DNA from: Bacillota bacterium
GTDB taxonomy: Bacteria > Bacillota > Clostridia > Christensenellales > Aristaeellaceae
Length of the DNA: 39,228 nt
Assembly: GCA_029548395.1 (NCBI GenBank)
Contig: JAKPNM010000022.1
Coordinates: 1-39,228 of the forward strand
Reading direction: 5' to 3'
This document shows positions 23,132 through 32,330 of this stretch, in pieces (position 1 is the stretch's first letter; each line of letters begins with the position of its first letter). The position numbers and the translations under genes were made by a program. The notes under the pieces were generated by a model. It was not told the DNA's origin. It ran no database searches and worked only from the letters and a program-made list of their open reading frames with translations.

Positions 23132-23803
23132 ATGGGTCAGAAAGTCAATCCCCATGGTGCGCGCGTCGGTGTTATTTTCGACTGGAGCACGCGCTGGTTC
23201 GCAGAAAAGAAGGATTTCGCCAACTTCCTCGCTGAGGATTACAAGATCCGCGAAACCCTGAAGCAGCGGTATTTTGCCACCGGCGTCAGCCGCATCGATA
23301 TTGAGCGCTCCGCCGCGCGCATGACCATCAACCTGTTTACCGGCAAGCCCGGCATGATCATCGGCCGCGGCGGCAAGGGCATTGAGGAGCTCAAGGCCTT
23401 TGTCGAGAAAATGGTCGGCCGCCCGGTGACCATCAACGTCATTGAGATCAAGAATCCCGATACCGATGCCCAGCTTGTTGCCGAGAATATTGCCCAGCAG
23501 CTGGAGAAGCGCATTTCCTTCCGCCGCGCCCTCAAGCAGAGCATTCAGCGCACCATGCGCGCGGGCGCCAAAGGCATGAAGGCGCAGGTGTCCGGCCGCC
23601 TGGGCGGCGCGGACATCGCGCGCAGCGAGCACTACCACGAAGGCTCCATCCCGCTGCAGACCCTGCGCGCCAACATCGATTACGGCTTCGCCGAAGCCAA
23701 GACCACCTACGGCCGCCTGGGCGTCAAGGTGTGGATTTACAAGGGCCAGGTGCTGCCCCAGGCAAAGAACAAGGGCGCCAGGCACCCTGAAGGAGGCAAG
23801 TAA
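23132..23803 (+). CDS. rpsC: 30S ribosomal protein S3
   Basis: A 223-residue mRNA-entry protein with helicase function. It starts [14 protein letters not shown], includes the type II KH loop [15 protein letters not shown] near residues 73-87, and ends in the C-terminal S3 domain ([24 protein letters not shown]). Length and order are standard; 14 bases after rplV. Confidence 0.97.
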   Translation: MGQKVNPHGARVGVIFDWSTRWFAEKKDFANFLAEDYKIRETLKQRYFATGVSRIDIERSAARMTINLFTGKPGMIIGRGGKGIEELKAFVEKMVGRPVTINVIEIKNPDTDAQLVAENIAQQLEKRISFRRALKQSIQRTMRAGAKGMKAQVSGRLGGADIARSEHYHEGSIPLQTLRANIDYGFAEAKTTYGRLGVKVWIYKGQVLPQAKNKGARHPEGGK

Positions 23804-23806
23804 ACC

Positions 23807-24244
23807 ATGTTGATGCCAAAACGTGTCAAACGCCGCAAGGTGTTTCGCGGCCGCATGAAGGGCAAGGCCATGCGCGGCAACTATATCGCCTATGGCGATT
23901 ACGGGCTGGTGGCGATGGATCCCAGTTGGGTCACCAGCCAGCAGATCGAAGCCGCCCGTATCGCGCTCACCCGCTACACCAGGCGCGGCGGTCAGGTCTG
24001 GATCAAGATCTTTCCCGACAAGCCCGTGACTGAAAAGCCTGCCGAGACCCGCATGGGCTCCGGCAAGGGCTCCCCGGAATACTGGGTGGCCGTTGTAAAG
24101 CCCGGCCGCGTGCTGTTTGAAGTCGGCGGCATTGAGGAAGCCGTGGCCCGTGAGGCGCTGCGGCTGGCTTCGACCAAACTGCCCCTGCGCACCAAGATCT
24201 ATTCCAAGGCGCAGATGGAGCACATGAGCGGTGGTGACAACTGA
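23807..24244 (+). CDS. rplP: 50S ribosomal protein L16
   Basis: A 145-residue protein of the 50S A-site finger region. Family landmarks are [22 protein letters not shown] and [24 protein letters not shown]. Two in-frame ATGs are close; the first (23807) is 10 bases after AGGAGG and is preferred over 23813, although MPKR is the usual family start. The stop overlaps rpmC (TGATG). Confidence 0.96.
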   Translation: MLMPKRVKRRKVFRGRMKGKAMRGNYIAYGDYGLVAMDPSWVTSQQIEAARIALTRYTRRGGQVWIKIFPDKPVTEKPAETRMGSGKGSPEYWVAVVKPGRVLFEVGGIEEAVAREALRLASTKLPLRTKIYSKAQMEHMSGGDN

Positions 24245-24444
24245 TGAAGGTAAGCGAATTTTTGGCCATGAAGCCTGAAGACCTCACCGCGAAGATCGCG
24301 GAGCTCAAAAGCGAGTTGTTCAACCTTCGTTTCCGCCTGGCGACCGGCCAGCTGGAAAACACGATGCAAATCCAGGCTGTCAAGCGGGACATCGCCCGCG
24401 CGCTGACGGCACAGACCCAGTCCAAGAAACTGGAATCCCGATAA
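24244..24444 (+). CDS. rpmC: 50S ribosomal protein L29
   Basis: A 66-residue two-helix protein beside the tunnel exit. [30 protein letters not shown] is the family core, with the [10 protein letters not shown] second helix. It overlaps the end of rplP by one base, so translation is coupled. Confidence 0.95.
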   Translation: MKVSEFLAMKPEDLTAKIAELKSELFNLRFRLATGQLENTMQIQAVKRDIARALTAQTQSKKLESR

Positions 24445-24462
24445 GAAAGGAGGCAGGAACCA

Positions 24463-24732
24463 ATGTCCGAGACCACTGTGAACCGCGGCAACCGCAAGAC
24501 CCGTGTGGGCATCGTCACCAGCGACAAGATGGACAAGACCATCGTGGTGACCATCCGCAGCCGTTACAAGCATCCGCTGTACGGCAAGATCATCAGCCAC
24601 ACCAGGAAGTTCAAGGCGCACGACGAGGAGAATGCCTGCGGTATCGGGGATACCGTGCGGATTATGGAGACCAGGCCGCTTTCCCGCGACAAGCGCTGGC
24701 GCCTGGTTGAGATCATCGAAAAAGCGAAGTAA
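24463..24732 (+). CDS. rpsQ: 30S ribosomal protein S17
   Basis: An 89-residue OB-fold 16S rRNA-binding protein. [21 protein letters not shown], then [19 protein letters not shown] and [24 protein letters not shown] are all typical. GAAAGGAGG precedes the ATG. The next gap (55 bases) holds a hairpin and is one of the larger ones in this half of the cluster. Confidence 0.97.
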   Translation: MSETTVNRGNRKTRVGIVTSDKMDKTIVVTIRSRYKHPLYGKIISHTRKFKAHDEENACGIGDTVRIMETRPLSRDKRWRLVEIIEKAK

Positions 24733-24735
24733 GAC

Positions 24736-24767
24736 CCTGCCATGGGCACGACGCGCCATGGCGCAGG
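24736..24767 (+). promoter_or_regulatory. Intra-operon hairpin between rpsQ and rplN
   Basis: CCTGCCATGG pairs with CCATGGCGCAGG (2-base bulge) across a 10-base loop. It sits exactly at the S10/spc operon border known from other bacteria. There is no T-run; an attenuator, processing site or protein-binding site is possible. Confidence 0.45.
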
Positions 24768-24787
24768 CATAAAAGGAGGAACCCCGT

Positions 24788-25156
24788 ATGATTCAGCCGC
24801 AGACACGGCTTAAGGTGGCCGACAATTCCGGCGCCAAGGAAATCATGTGCATTCGAGTGCTGGGCGGATCTTTCCGCCGCTCAGGCTCCATTGGCGATGT
24901 GATTGTCGCCAGCGTAAAGTCCGCCGCCCCCGGCGGCCAGGTCAAGAAAGGCGAAGTTGTGCGTGCTGTGATCGTCCGCGTGGTCAAGCAGAACCGCCGG
25001 CCCGACGGCTCCTACATCCGCTTTGACGACAACGCCGCCGTCATCATCAACGACCAGAAGCAGCCCCGCGGCACACGCATCTTCGGGCCGGTCGCGCGCG
25101 AGCTGCGCGAGCGCAACTACATGAAGATCGTATCGCTGGCTCCCGAAGTGCTGTAA
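24788..25156 (+). CDS. rplN: 50S ribosomal protein L14
   Basis: A 122-residue beta-barrel protein at the subunit interface. [24 protein letters not shown] is the family start; [16 protein letters not shown] and the end [14 protein letters not shown] are equally conserved. First gene of the spc section. AAAAGGAGG lies 9 bases upstream. Confidence 0.98.
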   Translation: MIQPQTRLKVADNSGAKEIMCIRVLGGSFRRSGSIGDVIVASVKSAAPGGQVKKGEVVRAVIVRVVKQNRRPDGSYIRFDDNAAVIINDQKQPRGTRIFGPVARELRERNYMKIVSLAPEVL

Positions 25157-25167
25157 GGAGAATGCAG

Positions 25168-25485
25168 ATGAAAGTACATGTGAAGACCAAGGATGAAGTC
25201 ATCGTCATCTCCGGCAAGGACAAGGGCCAAAAGGGCAAGGTGCTGTCTGTCAGCCCCAAGACCGGCCGTGTCACGGTGGAAGGTGTGGCGATGGTGACCA
25301 AGCACCAGAAATCCCGCGCCCAGGGGCAGCCCGGCGGCATCATCAGGAAGGAAGCTGCCATTGACGCTTCCAATGTCATGCTGGTGTGCCAGAAGTGCGG
25401 CAAACCGTCGCGCGCCGGCAAAAAGGTGCAGCCGGACGGCACGAAGATTCGCGTCTGCAAGAAGTGCGGACAGCAGATTGACTAA
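25168..25485 (+). CDS. rplX: 50S ribosomal protein L24
   Basis: A 105-residue KOW-domain assembly initiator (MKVHVKTKDEVIVISGKDKGQKGKV). The C-terminus carries paired cysteines, CQKCGKP and CKKCGQ, a likely zinc ribbon. I place the start at the second ATG (25168): AAGGAG lies 7 bases before it, but only 1 base before the first ATG (25162), too close to work. Confidence 0.95.
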   Translation: MKVHVKTKDEVIVISGKDKGQKGKVLSVSPKTGRVTVEGVAMVTKHQKSRAQGQPGGIIRKEAAIDASNVMLVCQKCGKPSRAGKKVQPDGTKIRVCKKCGQQID

Positions 25486-25500
25486 AGGAGGAGCAGCCAC

Positions 25501-26043
25501 ATGGCAACCCGTCTGAAGGAAAGATACCTGGCCGAGGCTGTGCCCGCCTTGCAGCAAAAGTTCGGCTACAAGAACCCCATGCAGGTTCCCAAGCTTGAGA
25601 AGATCGTCATCAACATGGGCCTGGGCGACTGCAAGGACAACGCCAAGGCGCTTGACAACGCCGTGGAAGAGCTTGGCCAGATCGCCGGCCAGAAGCCCCT
25701 GGTGACCAAGGCCCGCATGTCCGTCGCCAACTTCAAGCTGCGCGAAGGCATGAGCGTTGGCGCCAAGGTGACCCTGCGCGGCAGGCGGATGGAAGAGTTC
25801 TTTGACAAACTCGTGTCCATTGCCCTGCCCCGTGTGCGCGACTTTCGCGGCGTGTCCGCCAGGTCGTTTGACGGCCGCGGCAACTATGCCCTGGGCGTGC
25901 GCGAGCAGCTGATTTTCCCGGAGATCAACTATGACAAGGTTGAGAAGATCCGCGGTATGGAAATGATTTTTGTCACGACTGCCCACACGGACGAGGAAGC
26001 CAAGGAGCTGCTGTCCCTGCTGGGGATGCCGTTCGCGCAGTAA
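25501..26043 (+). CDS. rplE: 50S ribosomal protein L5
   Basis: A 180-residue 5S rRNA-binding protein of the central protuberance. Family stretches include [58 protein letters not shown] and the tail [19 protein letters not shown]. Normal length, AAAGGAGG upstream. Confidence 0.98.
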   Translation: MATRLKERYLAEAVPALQQKFGYKNPMQVPKLEKIVINMGLGDCKDNAKALDNAVEELGQIAGQKPLVTKARMSVANFKLREGMSVGAKVTLRGRRMEEFFDKLVSIALPRVRDFRGVSARSFDGRGNYALGVREQLIFPEINYDKVEKIRGMEMIFVTTAHTDEEAKELLSLLGMPFAQ

Positions 26044-26058
26044 GGGAGGAGACTGATT

Positions 26059-26244
26059 ATGGCAAAAACAAGTTTAAGAGTAAGGCAATCCCGCAAGCCC
26101 AAGTTTTCAACCCGCGCGTATACACGCTGCAACCTGTGCGGTCGCCCGCATGCCGTGCTGCGCCGTTATGGCGTTTGCCGCATCTGCTTCAGGGAGTTGG
26201 CCCACAAGGGCCAGATCCCCGGCGTGCGCAAGGCCAGCTGGTAA
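26059..26244 (+). CDS. rpsN: 30S ribosomal protein S14, zinc-binding (type Z)
   Basis: A 61-residue S14 of the short zinc-binding type. The ribbon cysteines are C24 and C27 (CNLC) and C40 and C43 (CRIC); the end [11 protein letters not shown] is typical. The short zinc form is the housekeeping type in Bacillota (also called rpsZ). No cysteine-free paralogue lies in this window. Confidence 0.97.
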   Translation: MAKTSLRVRQSRKPKFSTRAYTRCNLCGRPHAVLRRYGVCRICFRELAHKGQIPGVRKASW

Positions 26245-26271
26245 GGATTATAGGAGTTAGGAGGTTCCCCC

Positions 26272-26673
26272 ATGGTAGTGAACGACCCCATTGCCGATAT
26301 GCTCACCCGTATCCGTAACGCGCAGATTGCCAGGCATGACACAGTCACCATCCCTGCCAGCAAAGCCAAACAGGCGATTGCCAGGATTTTGCTGGAAGAG
26401 GGCTATATCAAGGCCTATGACAGGATTGATGATGGCGTACAGGGACAGCTCAAGCTGACCCTGAAGTATGTCAACAACAAGCAGCAGCCGGTGATCGCCG
26501 GGCTGAAGCGCATCTCCAAGCCCGGGCTGCGCGTCTATGCCGGCTCACAGGATCTGCCCAGGGTTTTAGGCGGCTTGGGCGTGGCGATTATCTCCACCTC
26601 AAAAGGCCTGATGACCGACAAAAAAGCACGCCAGGACAGGCTGGGCGGCGAAGTGCTCGCCTACATCTGGTAA
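26272..26673 (+). CDS. rpsH: 30S ribosomal protein S8
   Basis: A 133-residue 16S rRNA-binding protein and, in E. coli, the translational repressor of the spc operon. [14 protein letters not shown] at the start, KPGLRVYAG and the C-terminal [13 protein letters not shown] and GGEVLAYIW are diagnostic. TTAGGAGG precedes ATG 26272. Confidence 0.97.
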   Translation: MVVNDPIADMLTRIRNAQIARHDTVTIPASKAKQAIARILLEEGYIKAYDRIDDGVQGQLKLTLKYVNNKQQPVIAGLKRISKPGLRVYAGSQDLPRVLGGLGVAIISTSKGLMTDKKARQDRLGGEVLAYIW

Positions 26674-26700
26674 CCGAATCGCGCACAGGAGGAAGAAAGA

Positions 26701-27240
26701 ATGTCTCGTATCGGAAAGCTTCCGATTTCGGTGCCCAAGGGCGTGACGGTCACGGTGGATGAGTCCAACCTGGTTGTCGTCAAAGGTCCCAAGGGCACGC
26801 TGTCCCAGGATGTCAACAAGGACATCAGCATTTCGCAGGACGGAGGCGTCCTGCACCTGACCCGCAAGAACGATTCCAAGCCCCAAAAGTCGATGCACGG
26901 CCTGTACCGCACGCTGGTGAACAACATGATCATCGGTGTGACCAAGGGCTACAGCAAGACGCTGGAGCTGGTGGGCACCGGCTACCGCGCCCAGGTGGAC
27001 GGCAACAAGCTGACGCTGAACGTAGGCTACTCCCACCCCGTGGAGTTTGTCGCGCCCAAGGACGTCAGCTTTGAGACCCCCAACGCCACCACCGTGGTGG
27101 TCAAGGGCATCGACAAGCAGGTCGTGGGCAACCTGGCCGCCGACATCCGTGCCGTGCGTCCGCCGGAGCCCTATCTGGGCAAGGGCATCAAGTATCAGGA
27201 TGAGCATATCCGCCGCAAGGTGGGCAAGTCCGGCAACTAA
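26701..27240 (+). CDS. rplF: 50S ribosomal protein L6
   Basis: A 179-residue two-domain protein near the factor-binding site. MSRIGKLPISVPKGV, the mid-protein GYSKTLELVGTGYRA and the C-terminal RPPEPYLGKGIKYQDE, then IRRKVGK, are the family marks. CAGGAGGAAG lies upstream. Confidence 0.98.
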   Translation: MSRIGKLPISVPKGVTVTVDESNLVVVKGPKGTLSQDVNKDISISQDGGVLHLTRKNDSKPQKSMHGLYRTLVNNMIIGVTKGYSKTLELVGTGYRAQVDGNKLTLNVGYSHPVEFVAPKDVSFETPNATTVVVKGIDKQVVGNLAADIRAVRPPEPYLGKGIKYQDEHIRRKVGKSGN

Positions 27241-27260
27241 GAAGAAGGGAGTGACCGTAT

Positions 27261-27629
27261 ATGTTTAAGAAACGCGACCGCAATGAAGTGCGCCAGATTC
27301 GCCACGCGCGTGTGCGCAAGAAGGTCTCCGGCACCCCCGAGAGGCCGCGCCTGTGCGTCTTCCGCAGCAATGCTGCCATCTACGCCCAGGTGATCGATGA
27401 CACGCACGGCGTCACCCTGGCTGCCGCCTCCACCATGGACAAGGGCATCAAGGCCCAGGAGAACGAGCTGGACAAGAAGGGCGTTTCCAAAGCCGTGGGC
27501 AAGCTGGTGGGCGAGCGTGCGCTGGCCGCCGGCATCACCCAGGTGGTCTTTGACCGCAGCGGTTACATCTATACCGGCCGTGTCGCCTCCCTGGCAGACG
27601 GCGCCCGTGAAGCCGGGCTGAAATTCTAA
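27261..27629 (+). CDS. rplR: 50S ribosomal protein L18
   Basis: A 122-residue 5S rRNA-binding protein. [23 protein letters not shown] and the closing [26 protein letters not shown] (given here only as landmarks) match the family. AAGGGAG precedes the ATG; the next gene starts 15 bases after the stop. Confidence 0.97.
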   Translation: MFKKRDRNEVRQIRHARVRKKVSGTPERPRLCVFRSNAAIYAQVIDDTHGVTLAAASTMDKGIKAQENELDKKGVSKAVGKLVGERALAAGITQVVFDRSGYIYTGRVASLADGAREAGLKF

Positions 27630-27644
27630 GAAGGAGACTTTCAG

Positions 27645-28169
27645 ATGCAACGCAGAGACAGAGATCGCCGCGACCGCGACCACGAAGAGCAGAGCGAATT
27701 TAAGGAGAAGCTTGTCAGCGTCAACCGCGTCGCCAAGACCGTCAAGGGCGGGCGCAACTTCCGCTTCGCGGCGCTGGTCGTGGTTGGCGACGGCGCGGGG
27801 CGCGTGGGCGCCGGCATTGGCAAGGCGGCCGAGATTCCCGAGGCCATTCGCAAAGCCAATGAGAACGCCAAAAAACACCTGATTACCGTACCGCTGGCCG
27901 GCACAACGGTGCCGCATCCGATTACCGGCTACTTTGGCACCGGCAAGGTGGTCATCCTGCCCGCGCCCGAGGGCACCGGCGTGATCGCCGGCGGCGCCGC
28001 GCGCGCCGTGCTGGAACTGGCCGGTGTCAAGGACATCCGCACCAAGTCCTTTGGCACCAGCAACCCCATCAACACCGTCAAGGCAACCATCGAGGGGCTC
28101 AAGCTCCTGCGCTCTCCCGAGCAGGTGGCCAAGCTGCGCGGGAAGACCGTCGAAGAGATCCTGGGCTGA
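27645..28169 (+). CDS. rpsE: 30S ribosomal protein S5
   Basis: A 174-residue protein of the decoding region. The dsRBD-like core [20 protein letters not shown] and the second domain with [19 protein letters not shown] are intact. Odd point: the first ~20 residues ([18 protein letters not shown]) are a highly charged, low-complexity extension, which is longer than in Bacillus. Confidence 0.97.
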   Translation: MQRRDRDRRDRDHEEQSEFKEKLVSVNRVAKTVKGGRNFRFAALVVVGDGAGRVGAGIGKAAEIPEAIRKANENAKKHLITVPLAGTTVPHPITGYFGTGKVVILPAPEGTGVIAGGAARAVLELAGVKDIRTKSFGTSNPINTVKATIEGLKLLRSPEQVAKLRGKTVEEILG

Positions 28170-28180
28170 GGAGGGACAAG

Positions 28181-28363
28181 ATGAAACTGAAGATCACGCT
28201 TGAAAAGTCCCCGATCGCCCGGCTGAAGAACCAGATTGCCACCATCCAGGCGCTGGGGCTGAAGAAAATCGGCCAGAGCGTCGTCAAGGAAGACAGCGAT
28301 GCTGTGCGCGGACAGGTGTTTGCCGTGCGCCACATGGTCAAAGTCGAGGAAATCAACGAGTGA
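28181..28363 (+). CDS. rpmD: 50S ribosomal protein L30
   Basis: A 60-residue bacterial-type L30. KITLEKSPIARLKNQIATIQALGLKKIGQ and the end VRHMVKVEEINE are characteristic. GAGGAGGGAC lies just before the ATG; 11 bases after rpsE. Confidence 0.96.
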   Translation: MKLKITLEKSPIARLKNQIATIQALGLKKIGQSVVKEDSDAVRGQVFAVRHMVKVEEINE

Positions 28364-28378
28364 TAGGAGGGCATCCTC

Positions 28379-28819
28379 ATGAAATTGCATGAACTGCAAC
28401 CCCTTGCGGGTTCAAAGACCAGGCCCAGGCGCGTTGGCCGGGGCATAGGCAGCGGCCTGGGCAAGACGTCCGGCCGTGGCCACAAGGGCGCCAAGGCGCG
28501 CTCCGGAGGCGGCAAGGCCCCCGGGTTTGAAGGCGGCCAGATGCCTTTGATGCGGCGTATCCCCAAAAGCGGCTTTAAAAATGTATTCCGCAAGGAATAC
28601 GCCATCGTCAACGTGGGCAGCCTGGAGCAGTTTGATGACGGCGCCACCGTCACGATCGAGACGCTGCGCTCAGCCGGGCTGGTCAACAACCTGCGTGACG
28701 GCGTCAAAGTCCTGGGGACCGGCGAATTGACCAAAAAGCTGACGGTCCAGGTCAACCGCTTCACCGGCTCGGCCAGGGAAAAGATCGAGCAGGCCGGCGG
28801 CAAGGCCGAGGAGGTCTGA
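28379..28819 (+). CDS. rplO: 50S ribosomal protein L15
   Basis: A 146-residue protein with the basic glycine-rich N-terminal arm ([21 protein letters not shown]) that threads into 23S rRNA, followed by [18 protein letters not shown]. The stop is one base before the secY ATG (TGAGATG), so L15 and SecY are probably coupled. Confidence 0.97.
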   Translation: MKLHELQPLAGSKTRPRRVGRGIGSGLGKTSGRGHKGAKARSGGGKAPGFEGGQMPLMRRIPKSGFKNVFRKEYAIVNVGSLEQFDDGATVTIETLRSAGLVNNLRDGVKVLGTGELTKKLTVQVNRFTGSAREKIEQAGGKAEEV

Positions 28820-28820
28820 G

Positions 28821-30122
28821 ATGTTGGAAACGCTCCGCAATGCCTGGAAGGTGCCGGATCTTAGGAAAAAGCTCCTGTACACCTTCATGATGCTGCTGAT
28901 TTACCGCCTGGTGGGTGTGATCCCGGTTCCCGGCATCAACGCCGAGGTGGTCAAGAAGCTGGCCGAGCAGTATGACATGCTGGGCCTGGTCAACATGATG
29001 ACCGGCGGCAGCTTCAGTCAGATGACCGTCATGGCCATGGGCATTACGCCCTACATCAACGCCAGCATCATTATCCAGCTGCTGACCATCGCCATCCCGG
29101 CGCTGGAGCGCCTGCAAAAGGAAGGCGGTGAGGAGGGCAAGGAAAAGATCAACAAGATCACCCGCTATTCCACCATCGTTCTTGCGGCCATCCAGGCCAT
29201 CGGCATTATCTCAGCCCTCAAAGGTCAGGTCGATCCGGTCACCCGCCTGACGGTTTTGCAGACCGGCTATGATTCCTTTTTTGGCCTTCTGACCATCGGC
29301 ATCGTGATGGCGGGCGGCACCGCGCTGGCCATGTGGATTGGCGAGCGCATCACCGCGCGCGGCATCGGCAACGGCATTTCGCTGCTGATTTTCGCCGGTA
29401 TCATTTCCAACATCTTCTCCGGCCTCTTGACCGCCTTTACCGACGTGCTGGGCATCACGCCCTACGGCACCACCATCTCCGGGTTCCTGATCCTGCTGGT
29501 GACCACCCTGGTGCTGATCACCGTGGTTACCTTTATTGATCTGGGCGAGCGCCGCATCCCGGTCCAGTACGCCAAGCGCGTCGTGGGCCGCAAGATGTAC
29601 GGCGGCCAGTCCACGCACATCCCCATGAAGGTCCTGTCCGTGGGCGTGTTGCCGCTGATCTTCGCGTATTCCTTCATGGCCTTCCCCGGCACCATCATTG
29701 CCATGTTCGGCGTGAATTCCCCCGCCTACAAGTGGTGGCAGGCCAACATGGGCCAGGGCGCGCCGCTCAACCTGATCGTGACCGCGCTGCTGATTTTGGC
29801 TTTCACCTATTTTTACGCGTCCATTTCCTTCAACCCTCAGGATATCGCCAAGAACATCCAGCAGCAGGGTGGCAATATCCCCGGCATCCGCTCAGGCCCC
29901 AACACCGTGGCCTACCTGGCCAGGATTTCCAAGCGCCTGACGCTGTTCGCCGCCCTCTTCCTGGCTTTGCTGGCCACCCTGCCCACCCTGTTGTCCGCCT
30001 GGCAGAACGTCCGCATTCCCTTTGCGGCCTCCTCCATGCTCATCGCTGTGTCCGTTTCCCTTGAGACCATGCGTCAGGTTGAGGCACAGTTGGTGATGCG
30101 CAACTACAAGGGCTTCCTGTAA
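28821..30122 (+). CDS. secY: Protein translocase channel subunit SecY
   Basis: A 433-residue ten-helix membrane protein that forms the SecYEG export channel. Landmarks are YRLVGVIPVPGI in the first helix/plug region, GITPYINASIIIQLLT, the cytoplasmic loop LEKLQKEG-type (LERLQKEGGEEGKEKI), GIGNGISLLIF and the C-terminal FYASISFNPQDIAKNIQQQGG with IPGIRSG. Adjacent to rplO as in nearly all bacteria. Only the Sec pore is here; the separate Tat route is encoded at 14,029-15,306. Confidence 0.98.
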   Translation: MLETLRNAWKVPDLRKKLLYTFMMLLIYRLVGVIPVPGINAEVVKKLAEQYDMLGLVNMMTGGSFSQMTVMAMGITPYINASIIIQLLTIAIPALERLQKEGGEEGKEKINKITRYSTIVLAAIQAIGIISALKGQVDPVTRLTVLQTGYDSFFGLLTIGIVMAGGTALAMWIGERITARGIGNGISLLIFAGIISNIFSGLLTAFTDVLGITPYGTTISGFLILLVTTLVLITVVTFIDLGERRIPVQYAKRVVGRKMYGGQSTHIPMKVLSVGVLPLIFAYSFMAFPGTIIAMFGVNSPAYKWWQANMGQGAPLNLIVTALLILAFTYFYASISFNPQDIAKNIQQQGGNIPGIRSGPNTVAYLARISKRLTLFAALFLALLATLPTLLSAWQNVRIPFAASSMLIAVSVSLETMRQVEAQLVMRNYKGFL

Positions 30123-30138
30123 GCCCGGGGAGCGGCAC

Positions 30139-30765
30139 ATGAACCTGATTTTCTTGGGCCCGCCCGGAGTGGGCAAGGGCACGCACGCCAAACTGCTGTC
30201 TGAGCGTTTTGGCATCCCCCAGATTTCCACCGGCGACATGCTGCGCGCCAACATCAAGCAAGGCACGCAGCTGGGTCTGGCAGCCAAGGCCTATACGAAC
30301 AAGGGCGAGCTGGTTCCCGACCAGGTGGTCATCGACATGGTCCGCGAGCGCCTCAGGCAGCCGGACTGTGAAAAAGGCTACATCCTGGACGGCTTTCCCC
30401 GTACCGTCCCCCAGGCGGAGGCGCTGGCAGCTTTCGCCCGGATCGACGCTGTGGTTGACCTGGAAGCCGGAGAGGACATCATCCTGGGCAACTTGGGCGG
30501 CCGGCGCGTCTGCCGTGACTGCGGCGCGACCTATCACATCCGCCGCCTGGATGGCGCGACCACCTGCGCGGCCTGCGGCGGCGAGCTGATCCACCGCGCG
30601 GATGACCAGCCCGACACCATCCGCCACCGCCTGGAGGTCTACCATCGCCAGACAGAGCCGCTGATCACCTATTACCGCGAAACCGGCCTTTTGATCAATG
30701 TGCTTGCCGAAGGCGACATTGAGCATGATTTCGCGCTCATCCTCAAGGTGCTGGATCTGGAATGA
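30139..30765 (+). CDS. adk: Adenylate kinase
   Basis: A 208-residue cytoplasmic kinase balancing ATP + AMP with 2 ADP. The P-loop is GPPGVGKGT (residues 7-15); QISTGDMLRA and DGFPRT are AMP-site motifs. The LID domain carries a zinc ribbon (CRDC near 126 and CAAC near 147), the Gram-positive form. GGGGAG is upstream. The stop overlaps the map start (ATGA). Confidence 0.97.
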   Translation: MNLIFLGPPGVGKGTHAKLLSERFGIPQISTGDMLRANIKQGTQLGLAAKAYTNKGELVPDQVVIDMVRERLRQPDCEKGYILDGFPRTVPQAEALAAFARIDAVVDLEAGEDIILGNLGGRRVCRDCGATYHIRRLDGATTCAACGGELIHRADDQPDTIRHRLEVYHRQTEPLITYYRETGLLINVLAEGDIEHDFALILKVLDLE

Positions 30766-31529
30766 TCTTTATCAAGAACGCCGCCCAGCTGGACAGGATG
30801 CGCGCTGCCGGCCAGCTATTGTATGAAATCATGCAAAAGCTGCGCGAGGTCATCCGCCCGGGCGAAACCACCGCGGCGATCGATGCCTACGCGGAGGAGC
30901 TGATCCGCCGCGCCGGCGCCGTGCCGTCTTTTCTGGATTACCGGGGATATCCCGCCAGCATCTGCGCCAGCGTGGATGACGAAGTGGTGCATGGCATCCC
31001 CTCCGTGCGGCAGGTGCTGCGCTCCGGAAGCATCCTGTCGGTGGACTGCGGTCTGGTGCTGGATGGCTGGCAGGCTGACAGCGCCTTTACCATGGGCATT
31101 GGCATCATCAGCCCGGAGCTTGAACGGCTGATCCGCGTGACTGAGCAGTGTTTCTTTGAAGGCGCGCGTCAGGCTGTCAGCGGCAACCGCATCTCGGACA
31201 TCGGGCACGCGGTGCAGACCCTGGCGGAAAGCCAGGGCTACGGCGTGGTCCGTGACCTGACCGGCCACGGCATCGGGCGCAACATGCACGAGGATCCCTC
31301 CGTCCCCAACTTCGGCGAACCGGGCCGCGGCGCGCGGCTGCGGGCGGGGATGACCCTGGCGATTGAGCCGATGATCTCCCTGGGCTCCTGGCAGGTGAAG
31401 GAGATGGATGACGGCTGGACCATCAAGACCCTGGACGGCTCCTCCTGCGCGCATTATGAGCACACCATCGCCGTGCGCGAGGACGGCCCGCCTGAGGTGC
31501 TCACACTGCCCGGCTACACCTGGGCGTAG
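30762..31529 (+). CDS. map: Methionine aminopeptidase, type I
   Basis: A 255-residue dinuclear metal peptidase that removes the initiator methionine. Metal ligands appear in order: D in VDCGLVLDG, D in WQADSAFT, H in LTGHGIGR, E in LAIEPM and E in HYEHTIAV. ASVDDEVVHGIP is the typical substrate-side motif. Four-base overlap with adk. The adk-map-infA order is standard for Bacillota. Confidence 0.96.
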   Translation: MIFIKNAAQLDRMRAAGQLLYEIMQKLREVIRPGETTAAIDAYAEELIRRAGAVPSFLDYRGYPASICASVDDEVVHGIPSVRQVLRSGSILSVDCGLVLDGWQADSAFTMGIGIISPELERLIRVTEQCFFEGARQAVSGNRISDIGHAVQTLAESQGYGVVRDLTGHGIGRNMHEDPSVPNFGEPGRGARLRAGMTLAIEPMISLGSWQVKEMDDGWTIKTLDGSSCAHYEHTIAVREDGPPEVLTLPGYTWA

Positions 31530-31538
31530 GGGCTGGCG

Positions 31539-31826
31539 ATGAGACCGGAGCTGAAAAGCGGCATCGCCGCGGTTTCTCTCAAAGGGCGTGACAAAGGCAG
31601 GATCTTTGTGGTATTATATGAGTTGGACGCTGATTTTGTACTGATTGCCGACGGCGGTTTGCGGGCTGTAAACCGGCCCAAGAAAAAACGCCGCAAGCAC
31701 CTGCGGGCCATTGGTCATGAAATGCCCGGCCTGCGAGAGGCTTATGAAGCCCAAACCCTGACGGATCAGCAGATCCGCGCGTTTCTCAAGCCCCTGCAAG
31801 ACCCGCCACTCATCGACCCCGCCTGA
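31539..31826 (+). CDS. KOW-domain RNA-binding protein (L14e-like)
   Basis: A 95-residue protein whose N-terminal half is a KOW/SH3-like module (GIAAVSLKGRDKGRIFVVLYELDADFVLIADGG), followed by a basic KKKRRKHLR stretch. Proteins of this kind (distant L14e homologues) occur between map and infA in many clostridia and presumably bind rRNA. Their function has not been established to my knowledge. The ribosome binding site is weak (AGGGG). Confidence 0.82.
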   Translation: MRPELKSGIAAVSLKGRDKGRIFVVLYELDADFVLIADGGLRAVNRPKKKRRKHLRAIGHEMPGLREAYEAQTLTDQQIRAFLKPLQDPPLIDPA

Positions 31827-31838
31827 AGGAGGCCGTTT

Positions 31839-32060
31839 TTGTCCAAAAGTGACGTCATCGAAATCGAAGGCAAGGTCGTCGAAGCCCTGCCGAACGCCAT
31901 GTTTTCCGTGGAATTGCCCAACGGGCATAAGATCATGGCACACATCTCCGGCAAAATGCGCATGAATTTTATCCGCATCTACCCCGGGGACCGGGTGACC
32001 ATCGAATTGTCCCCCTATGATCTGACACGCGGCCGCATCACCTGGCGAAGCAAGAACTAA
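31839..32060 (+). CDS. infA: Translation initiation factor IF-1
   Basis: A 73-residue OB-fold factor that blocks the A site during initiation. [21 protein letters not shown], then [24 protein letters not shown] and [21 protein letters not shown] are diagnostic. The start is TTG (31839), 9 bases after AAGGAGG; no ATG is available in the right place, so the rare start codon is well supported. Confidence 0.97.
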   Translation: MSKSDVIEIEGKVVEALPNAMFSVELPNGHKIMAHISGKMRMNFIRIYPGDRVTIELSPYDLTRGRITWRSKN

Positions 32061-32084
32061 GCCCAACTGAGGAGGTTTGCCCCC

Positions 32085-32198
32085 ATGAAAGTCCGTCCAT
32101 CCGTCAAAACAATCTGCGAGAAATGCAAGATTATCAAGCGCAAAGGCCGTATTATGGTCATTTGCGAGAACCCCAAGCACAAACAAAGGCAAGGCTGA
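32085..32198 (+). CDS. rpmJ: 50S ribosomal protein L36
   Basis: A 37-residue protein beginning [15 protein letters not shown]. The zinc ligands are C11, C14, C27 and H32 (CEKC ... CENPKH), so this is the zinc form. It sits between infA and rpsM as usual, with GAGGAGG 8 bases upstream. Confidence 0.96.
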   Translation: MKVRPSVKTICEKCKIIKRKGRIMVICENPKHKQRQG

Positions 32199-32282
32199 GG
32201 GGTTCCTCTTTGGCATGGTCCGCTGCGCGGGCGGCTGCCTGTGACAATGCTGTTTCAGGACCGCGCGGCTCCATCATACATA

Positions 32283-32298
32283 GCCGGGATTGCCCGGC
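32283..32298 (+). promoter_or_regulatory. Hairpin in the rpmJ-rpsM gap
   Basis: GCCGGG / CCCGGC with an ATTG loop, 33 bases before rpsM, in a 132-base gap (32,199-32,330), the longest inside the supercluster. In E. coli S4 represses the alpha operon from a leader at this place. I see no convincing promoter in the gap. Confidence 0.35.
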
Positions 32299-32330
32299 AA
32301 GAGCAGTAAATTTGGAGGTGTTTCCAACAC

